Shown here: positions 7,874 through 12,638 of the stretch, piece after piece
Layout: each line of letters opens with the position of its first letter
How positions within the stretch are numbered: the first letter of the stretch is position 1
NCBI GenBank assembly: GCA_934085635.1
Contig: CAKOHL010000025.1
Coordinates: 1-12,638, forward strand
Length of the DNA: 12,638 nucleotides
Source of the DNA: an uncultured Bacilli bacterium
GTDB taxonomy: Bacteria > Bacillota_I > Bacilli_A > RF39 > UBA660
Direction: 5' to 3'
The notes under the pieces: generated by a model
Seen by the model: only the letters and a program-made list of their open reading frames with translations
Database searches by the model: none
Told to the model about the DNA's origin: nothing
Position numbers and translations under genes: made by a program

Positions 7874-9043
7874 ATGAAAAAAAGAATTATATATGCTATT
7901 ATATTAATATTTATTTTAATTACTATTCTTTTTATTATAAATATTAAAAAGAATAACAAAAATACTTTAACTTTATCTTATGAAATTAGAAAACTAAATG
8001 GTATAGAGTATCCTTATTTTAACTATGATAAATTAGATATAGAAATTAATAAAATAATTAAAGAAAATATTTTTGATAATATGGAATGGAAAGTAAATAA
8101 AAGTAATAAAGTAATAAATGTATTTTTTAAATTTAATTTAAATGGTAACACTTGGTATAAAAGTATTAATATCAGTTTAAATAAAGGGGATATTCTAGAT
8201 AATAAAGAGATTCTTGATTATAACTTGCTTGGTGACGTTATCCTAAATAAATTTGAAAGTAAGTATTCTAAAAGTATATATAAAATTATAAAAGATAATA
8301 ATTTTAAAAATGCTTCACTATTAATTGATAATAAAGGTATAACTATCTATTATGATAAAACACTTTTTAAAAATATAATCTATGAAGTATTTATTACTTT
8401 GAAAGATGAAAATAATATAAATGCTTTTAATAATAATTATGATAAAGTAGTAGCTTTTACTTTTGATGATGGACCAGGTAAATATACTACTCTTATTATG
8501 AAAGCACTTTTAGAGAATGACTCAAAAGCTACTTTTTTTGAACTAGGTGAGGCTATGAAATATAATCAAGAAATAACTAGAGAACTATATTTTAATGGAA
8601 TGGAAGTGGGGTCTCATACATATAGTCATAAAAACTTAAATATACTTTCTTTTGAACAAAGAATGAGCGAGATTAATAGTACTAATATAATTTATAACGA
8701 AATAACTAAGGATAATATAAAACTTTTAAGACCTCCTTATGGTATAACTGATAAATCTTTACTTAAAGAAGTAGATACTCCAATAATTCTTTGGAATCTA
8801 GATACTAAAGATTGGCTTTATAGAGATGAAGATAAAATATATGACTATATAGTTAATAATATAAAAGATGGTAGTATTATTCTAATGCACGATATTCACG
8901 AAGAAACTCTAGAAGCTGTAAAAAAAGTATTGCCACATCTAAGAGAAATAGGTTACAAAATTACTACAGTAAGTGAACTCGCTAGTGAAAAAGGAGTAAC
9001 TTTGGAAAAAGGTAAAATATATTCTTCTTTTACTTCTAATTGA
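7874..9043 (+). CDS. Membrane-anchored polysaccharide deacetylase, PdaC-like (NodB domain)
   Basis: Predicted metal-dependent de-N-acetylase (carbohydrate esterase family 4) acting on peptidoglycan or another N-acetylated glycan outside the membrane. The 389 residues start with one hydrophobic anchor (about 4-25). Residues ~35-180 form an alpha/beta segment resembling the DUF3298/DUF4163-type region that precedes the catalytic domain in B. subtilis PdaC. The NodB domain (~190-375) has all five motifs: TFDDGP (D198, D199), SHTYSH (metal ligands H248 and H252), RPPYG, the DTKDW segment and LMHDIH. The full active site suggests a working enzyme. The ribosome binding site is a short G-rich stretch (7865-7870). 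Peptidoglycan deacetylation commonly protects against lysozyme; that role here is inference. The TGA stop overlaps the -35 box of the next promoter. Confidence 0.88.
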   Translation: MKKRIIYAIILIFILITILFIINIKKNNKNTLTLSYEIRKLNGIEYPYFNYDKLDIEINKIIKENIFDNMEWKVNKSNKVINVFFKFNLNGNTWYKSINISLNKGDILDNKEILDYNLLGDVILNKFESKYSKSIYKIIKDNNFKNASLLIDNKGITIYYDKTLFKNIIYEVFITLKDENNINAFNNNYDKVVAFTFDDGPGKYTTLIMKALLENDSKATFFELGEAMKYNQEITRELYFNGMEVGSHTYSHKNLNILSFEQRMSEINSTNIIYNEITKDNIKLLRPPYGITDKSLLKEVDTPIILWNLDTKDWLYRDEDKIYDYIVNNIKDGSIILMHDIHEETLEAVKKVLPHLREIGYKITTVSELASEKGVTLEKGKIYSSFTSN

Positions 9044-9067
9044 CTTTTTCTTAAAATACATTATAAT
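9040..9067 (+). promoter_or_regulatory. Sigma-A type promoter for the sigma factor gene
   Basis: TTGACT at 9040-9045 overlaps the deacetylase stop codon (9041-9043). TATAAT at 9062-9067 follows a 16-base spacer. The predicted start near 9074 leaves a leader of only ~14 bases before the ATG at 9088, which carries GGTGA (9078-9082) as ribosome binding site. Confidence 0.65.
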
Positions 9068-9087
9068 ACTACATTGTGGTGAAGAAA

Positions 9088-9762
9088 ATGATATATTTTG
9101 ATGAAATACTTCCTAATTTATTGAGTAATAATGAAGTGCTTGAATTAATTAAAAAAGCTAAAAATGGAGACATAGAAGCTAGAAATAAAATAATTGAACA
9201 TAATATTAGATTAATTGTGCATATAGTAAATAGTAAATTTAATATATCTGAAAATGAAAGGGATGATTATTATCAAACTGGTGTGTTTGGTGTTATAAGG
9301 GCTATTGATAAGTTTGATTTTGATAGAAATGTTATGTTTTCTACTTTTGCTGCTAAATGTATTTTTAATGTGCTTTATGAATTTGCTTGTCAGAATAACA
9401 AAAATAATAAAGTAATTTCTTTAAATGTCAAGGCTAATCTTAATTCAGATAGTAATGAAGAGTTAATGAATATTATTATGTCTGATGAGAATATTGAAAG
9501 CAATTTTATTGATAGAGAAACTATTAATCTTGTAAGAGAGGCTATTGAAAAAATACCAAATGAAACTGATAAGAAAGTAATAAAAATGTATTATGGAATT
9601 AATCATAAAAGAATGGGTCAAAGAGAAATTGCTAAGCTTTTTAATTGTTCACCCCAAAATATATCACTAAGACATTTAAGAGGAATAAACTCTTTAAAAG
9701 GTATAATTATCAAAGAAGGTATTGTTGAAGTTTCTTCAAATAAATTAGTAAAAAGAATATAA
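9088..9762 (+). CDS. RNA polymerase sigma factor, SigE/SigK-like sigma-70 family
   Basis: Alternative sigma factor of 224 residues. Region 2 (about 30-103) includes IRLIVHIV, the core-binding DDYYQTGVFGVIRAIDKFDFD and a -10 recognition segment starting VMFSTFAAK. A linker resembling that of the SigE/SigK sporulation factors (VISLN...SNEELMNIIMSDE) follows. Region 4 (about 142-208) has IPNETDKKVIKMYYGI and a helix-turn-helix QREIAKLFNCSPQNISLRHLRG. Region 1 is absent, and the 2.3/2.4 segment differs from classic sporulation sigmas (FACQNNKNNK where these have RRYLRD-type residues), so the regulon cannot be inferred. An upstream in-frame GTG at 9076 would be nearly leaderless; ATG 9088 is preferred. 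There is no adjacent anti-sigma or pro-sequence protease gene. It lies directly before the switchable surface protein locus, but nothing shows that it controls it. Confidence 0.85.
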   Translation: MIYFDEILPNLLSNNEVLELIKKAKNGDIEARNKIIEHNIRLIVHIVNSKFNISENERDDYYQTGVFGVIRAIDKFDFDRNVMFSTFAAKCIFNVLYEFACQNNKNNKVISLNVKANLNSDSNEELMNIIMSDENIESNFIDRETINLVREAIEKIPNETDKKVIKMYYGINHKRMGQREIAKLFNCSPQNISLRHLRGINSLKGIIIKEGIVEVSSNKLVKRI

Positions 9763-9767
9763 ATCAC

Positions 9768-9802
9768 TTGCTAAATATGTTAAAAAATGTTATTATTTTA
9801 AC
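9768..9802 (+). promoter_or_regulatory. Promoter of the leader/surface protein unit, overlapped by a palindrome
   Basis: TTGCTA (9768-9773) and TATTAT (9791-9796) are separated by 17 bases and predict a start near 9803. An inverted repeat GTTAAAA (9779-9785) / TTTTAAC (9796-9802) straddles the -10 box and could be an operator. It has no following T run, so it is a poor terminator for the sigma gene. Confidence 0.55.
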
Positions 9803-9806
9803 TGTA

Positions 9807-9834
9807 GAAGATATACGAATTTTCGCAAATCTTC
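9807..9834 (+). promoter_or_regulatory. 5' leader hairpin upstream of the leader ORF
   Basis: GAAGAT (9807-9812) pairs with ATCTTC (9829-9834), and inside it CGA (9816-9818) pairs with TCG (9823-9825). Seven A follow, then the AAGGA ribosome binding site. The hairpin would lie at the very 5' end of the transcript and may stabilise it. Confidence 0.4.
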
Positions 9835-9859
9835 AAAAAAATAAGGACGAGTGATAGAT

Positions 9860-9919
9860 ATGAAAAACAATGTATTAGTACAAAATATTGCACTTGGGGG
9901 GGGGGTTATTTCTAAGTAA
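9860..9919 (+). CDS. Leader ORF of 19 codons containing a ten-G run
   Basis: ATG at 9860 opens the peptide MKNNVLVQNIALGGGVISK. Upstream are AAGGA (9843-9847, rather far) and GAGTGAT (9849-9855, rather close), so initiation is plausible but not strong. The three Gly codons and the G of the following Val codon form the G10 run. With ten G the ORF stops at 9917-9919. With nine G it would read on for 31 residues to the TGA at 9954-9956, at the foot of the downstream hairpin. With eleven G it stops at 9913-9915. None of the three frames fuses to the surface protein, so the peptide probably acts through where its translation ends. No conserved family is recognisable. Confidence 0.5.
   Translation: MKNNVLVQNIALGGGVISK
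9896..9905 (+). repeat. Homopolymeric G10 tract (candidate phase-variation repeat)
   Basis: Ten consecutive G in an otherwise very AT-rich region; no other G run in the window comes close. Poly-G runs of this length are classic slipped-strand contingency repeats in other bacteria. This one sits inside a short ORF between a promoter and a terminator-like hairpin. Confidence 0.85.
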
Positions 9920-9954
9920 AATAAACCCTAGTTGTTTTTCATGTGCTTTAAAGT

Positions 9955-9978
9955 GATAGGATTATCCTATCTCTTTTT
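9955..9978 (+). terminator. Terminator-like hairpin (putative attenuator) before the surface protein gene
   Basis: GATAGGA (9955-9961) and TCCTATC (9965-9971) form a perfect 7-bp stem with a 3-base loop, followed by TCTTTTT. It lies downstream of the leader promoter and upstream of the surface protein ribosome binding site, so it would end transcription before the gene unless disrupted. The distal part (TCTCTTTTT, 9970-9978) can instead pair with AAAAAGAGA (9988-9996) next to the gene's Shine-Dalgarno. Confidence 0.65.
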
Positions 9979-10006
9979 GATGTTTAAAAAAAGAGAAGAG
10001 GTTAGT

Positions 10007-12448
10007 ATGAAAAGAAAATTATTTATAATTTTAAGTACTTTAGTTTTAATAATAACTTTAATATTTTCTTTTGCATTTAAAGATAATAAAGAAAATAATA
10101 AAGAAATATCTAAAGTAGAAAAGATACTTTCTAAACCTGAAGGTATACAGGCTTATACTTTAAACGGAGAAAAAACAAATAAAGAATTTAATGATCTTAT
10201 AAATAACTATGTACTAGATAAAATAACTTGTAAGAATGGAACTATTGCTACTTATAATAAAGAAACTAATGAAGTAAGTCTATCTAATATACATATGCCT
10301 GATTATTGCACCATGAATTTTAGATATACTATATATGGTAAGTTACTAGCTGATAATTCGACTATAAAAACCAGGACTGATTTTAGCACTGTTTTTTCAG
10401 AAGAAAATACAGGAATATTATATAAATCTACAGAAAAGAGTGTACATAATACAGTTGATACAACAGTGTATTACTTTGCAGGAAATGCTAAAAACAATTG
10501 GGTTAAGTTTGCTGGTTACTACTGGAAAATAGTGAGAACAAATGAAGACGGAAGTATAAGATTATTATATCATGGCACTAGCCATGATAGTACAGAGAGT
10601 TATATTGGTAAATCTTCTTTTAATAGCCTAGCAAATAATCCAATGTATGTAGGATATATGTATGGAACAAGTGGAACACTTGCTTCAAACAGAACGAATG
10701 AAAATGATAGTACTATAAAAGGAATAATAGATACTTGGTATAGCAATAACTTAAGTAGTTATGCTAAATACTTAAGCAAAGAAGCAGTATACTGCAATGA
10801 TAGAGAAATAGGGAGCGGTACTTATAATTTAGGAAGTGACATGTTTACATTTGCATCCAGAAGTAGACTAGAAAATAAGACACCAACATATAATTGTACA
10901 AATGTAAAAGATGCATTTTCAGGAAGTAATAGTGAAGCAAAACTTAAATATCCGATAGGCTTAATAACAACAGATGAATTAAATTTTGCTGGTGGAGTAT
11001 TTTGGGTTAACAATGCTAATGTTTGGTATTTTAGAAACTCTAAAGAAGGAAAACTAGAAACCAGCCCCGAAATTGGAGTTGATACTGAAAGTTCTTATAG
11101 TTCAACTGGATCGGCTCAATGGTATGCAATGAGCCCGGGAGATTATGGTTATAATGGAAGTGCATTTATGTTCAGAGTTAATGGCTCTGGGGGTATTGGA
11201 GATTATAGTAATCGTGATTTATCTAATTCTTTTGCTGTTAGGCCTGTTATTAGTTTAAAAGGAAATTTAGTTTGGAAAAGTGGAAATGGTAGTAGTGCTT
11301 CTCCTTACGAAGTAGAAGATTTACCACTAACACTAAGTGAAAAACTTCTTGCTGATAATCCAACTGTAAAAACAAGAACAGACTTTAGTACAACATATAC
11401 AGAAACAAATATAGGAACTTTATTTAAAAGTACAGAAAGCATAGCTGGGAGTTCCCCTGAAACCGTATATTATTTTAGTGGAGATGCAAAAAACAATTGG
11501 GTAAAGTTTGGAAGATGGGAAGAAGATAAAATATTATATTACGGGGTTTTTGACATTAGTTCTGGTGAAAGCATTAAATATTCTAACACACTAGAGGAAT
11601 GTAAGGCATCTCTTTATTCTTCTGACTATACATGTAACAAATTTATTATAGCCAAAAAAGGGGATCCAATGTACTGGAGGATAGTTAGAACGAACTATGA
11701 CTCTAGCATAAGATTAATTTATCATGGCACCTCTCCTTATGGAAATAATAGTTTTATAGGAACAAGTGCATTTAGTAATTATACTGGTGATCCATTGTAT
11801 GCGGGATATATGTATGGTACAAGTGGAAGTTTAGAAAATAACAGGCTTAATACTAATTCTAGTGTAATAAAATTATTTTTAGAGAATTGGTATAGTAATA
11901 ATTTAAATAGTTATTCAAGATATATAAGTAAAAATGCTGTTTACTGTGGTAATAGAACTTTAGCTGGAGGCAACACTTATTCTCTTAATTCTTCCTTTCA
12001 TTATTTAAGTAGTGGAAAACAGCATAATAATGTAGCATACTATGATTGTGAAAGTCTGCAAGATTCTTTCAGTGCAAAAGGTGCGGGCATAGGAAATTCA
12101 CAATTAGAAAAACCTATAGGTCTTATTACTTACGATGAACTTGTTTTTGCTGGAGCACGATTTGGAGAAACGATGGATAAAGGCTATATATTCTTAAATG
12201 CAAAAAATGAAACTTCCGTTTATGACCGCCCATGGTTAACAATGTCACCACAATTTTATGGTACTAATCATACGGCAATATTCTATCTCAATAGTAGGAA
12301 ACAATTTCTGGGGCTTTTAGGTGGATATGATGTTCGTGAAAATGAAAGTAACCTGACTGTACGCCCAGTTATATCAATAAAATCTGATGCTTTATACTCT
12401 AAAGGAAATGGAAGTCCAGAAAATCCTTACGAAATAGTTTATAATTAG
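10007..12448 (+). CDS. Surface protein with two DUF6273-like (C-type-lectin-like) domains
   Basis: The 813 residues start at ATG 10007 behind GAAGAGG (9995-10001). The frame is open to TTG 9932, but that extension runs through the attenuator hairpin and lacks a ribosome binding site. Residues 4-24 are a hydrophobic signal or anchor. Residues ~72-105 form a Cys-bracketed module (ITCKNGT...DYCTMNF), like the one in the first gene of the window. Two copies of the large domain follow: A (112-436) and B (446-813), each from KLLADN to GNGSxxxPYE[VI]. Shared landmarks are YYFxGxAKNNWVKF, YW[KR]IVRTN, MYGTSG, VYC, W-x-x-MSP and VRPVIS. B carries a 53-residue insertion (503-555). No LPXTG is present. 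Family knowledge suggests an extracellular ligand-binding protein with a lectin-like fold; the ligand is unknown. Expression is likely set by the upstream leader. Another, truncated domain follows in frame after the TAG. Confidence 0.85.
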   Translation: MKRKLFIILSTLVLIITLIFSFAFKDNKENNKEISKVEKILSKPEGIQAYTLNGEKTNKEFNDLINNYVLDKITCKNGTIATYNKETNEVSLSNIHMPDYCTMNFRYTIYGKLLADNSTIKTRTDFSTVFSEENTGILYKSTEKSVHNTVDTTVYYFAGNAKNNWVKFAGYYWKIVRTNEDGSIRLLYHGTSHDSTESYIGKSSFNSLANNPMYVGYMYGTSGTLASNRTNENDSTIKGIIDTWYSNNLSSYAKYLSKEAVYCNDREIGSGTYNLGSDMFTFASRSRLENKTPTYNCTNVKDAFSGSNSEAKLKYPIGLITTDELNFAGGVFWVNNANVWYFRNSKEGKLETSPEIGVDTESSYSSTGSAQWYAMSPGDYGYNGSAFMFRVNGSGGIGDYSNRDLSNSFAVRPVISLKGNLVWKSGNGSSASPYEVEDLPLTLSEKLLADNPTVKTRTDFSTTYTETNIGTLFKSTESIAGSSPETVYYFSGDAKNNWVKFGRWEEDKILYYGVFDISSGESIKYSNTLEECKASLYSSDYTCNKFIIAKKGDPMYWRIVRTNYDSSIRLIYHGTSPYGNNSFIGTSAFSNYTGDPLYAGYMYGTSGSLENNRLNTNSSVIKLFLENWYSNNLNSYSRYISKNAVYCGNRTLAGGNTYSLNSSFHYLSSGKQHNNVAYYDCESLQDSFSAKGAGIGNSQLEKPIGLITYDELVFAGARFGETMDKGYIFLNAKNETSVYDRPWLTMSPQFYGTNHTAIFYLNSRKQFLGLLGGYDVRENESNLTVRPVISIKSDALYSKGNGSPENPYEIVYN

Positions 12449-12638
12449 TACAATATAAAGTACTTGAGTACAGATGCAGTATATTGTAATGACAGAAGTG
12501 AACAAACAACAGGCACATATAATACGGGAAGTTCACCATTTAACTATGCAGCATATGGAAGATTAGAAACAAATAAAACACCAAGTTATAATTGTATAAA
12601 TATAAATGATGCGTTTTCAAGTAGTATAGCAGGAGGAG
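12449..12638 (+). pseudogene. Truncated, in-frame copy of the surface domain (silent cassette or remnant), runs off the window
   Basis: In the same frame as the preceding gene and directly after its TAG, the sequence reads YNIKYLSTDAVYCNDR, then GTYNTGSSPFNYAAYGRLE, SYNCININDAFSS. This aligns with the middle of domain A (KYLSKEAVYCNDREIGSGTY... YNCTNVKDAFSG) and with the first gene of the window (DAVYCNDR... YNCTNQYDAFSG). The first ~170 residues of the domain are missing, and no start codon with a ribosome binding site precedes it. It is therefore either a promoterless donor cassette or what a recombination left behind. Its length beyond the window is unknown, and a misassembly between repeats is also possible. 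Confidence 0.75.

Noticed and set aside
9041..9043. TGA read as Trp (Mycoplasma code)
   Set aside because: Trp is TGG throughout, and this TGA ends the deacetylase at a sensible length directly before a promoter.
9896..9905. G-quadruplex from the G10 run
   Set aside because: A single uninterrupted run cannot fold into an intramolecular quadruplex with loops, and no other G runs are nearby.
9932..10006. TTG at 9932 as start of the second surface protein
   Set aside because: The extension crosses the hairpin and T tract and has no ribosome binding site. ATG 10007 is followed directly by a signal peptide.
10007..12638. Diversity-generating retroelement target
   Set aside because: The fold is suggestive, but no reverse transcriptase, template repeat or initiation sequence is visible in the window.

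Overview
The window reads as chromosome of a low-GC Gram-positive bacterium (Bacillota, probably Bacilli or a close uncultured gut lineage). The reasons are very AT-rich coding sequence, Bacillus/Staphylococcus-type ParE and ParC, lipobox lipoproteins, a SigE/SigK-like sigma factor, purine-rich ribosome binding sites and consensus sigma-A promoters. TAA, TAG and TGA are all used as stops and Trp is TGG, so the standard bacterial code fits. Every supported gene is on the + strand. I cannot name the species from sequence alone.

Layout. 1-1715 is the 3' part of a large surface protein gene, cut by the window edge and ending in an InlB/Flg_new-type repeat, followed by a terminator. 1782-6382 is a parE-parC operon (topoisomerase IV) with its own extended -10 promoter and terminator. 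6383-6513 holds a long inverted repeat and a textbook promoter (TTGACA-17-TATAAT). That promoter drives two tandem, paralogous small lipoproteins and the mechanosensitive channel gene mscL (6514-7848), with a terminator across the mscL stop codon. A membrane-anchored PdaC-like polysaccharide deacetylase follows (7874-9043), then a sigma factor gene (9088-9762) whose -35 box overlaps the deacetylase stop codon.

9763-10006 is the most interesting part. It has a promoter, a 5' hairpin and a 19-codon leader ORF containing a run of exactly ten G. A terminator-like hairpin with a T tract comes next, then the ribosome binding site of a second large surface protein gene (10007-12448). The reading frame after the G run decides where leader translation stops. 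With nine G the stop codon lies at the base of the terminator hairpin; with ten or eleven it lies about 40 bases upstream. This suggests a phase-variable transcription attenuator controlling the surface protein (inference).

The second surface protein has a signal anchor, a Cys-bracketed module and two copies of a ~320-residue domain that also occurs in the first gene. The domain looks like the DUF6273/C-type-lectin-like family, with a strongly divergent stretch between conserved W-x-x-M-[ST]-P and VRPVIS motifs. Directly after its stop codon, in the same frame, lies another copy of the domain that lacks its beginning (12449-12638, cut by the window end): a silent cassette or recombination remnant. 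The window therefore shows conserved housekeeping and envelope genes between two members of a repetitive, apparently recombining surface protein family, one of them under a likely on/off switch.
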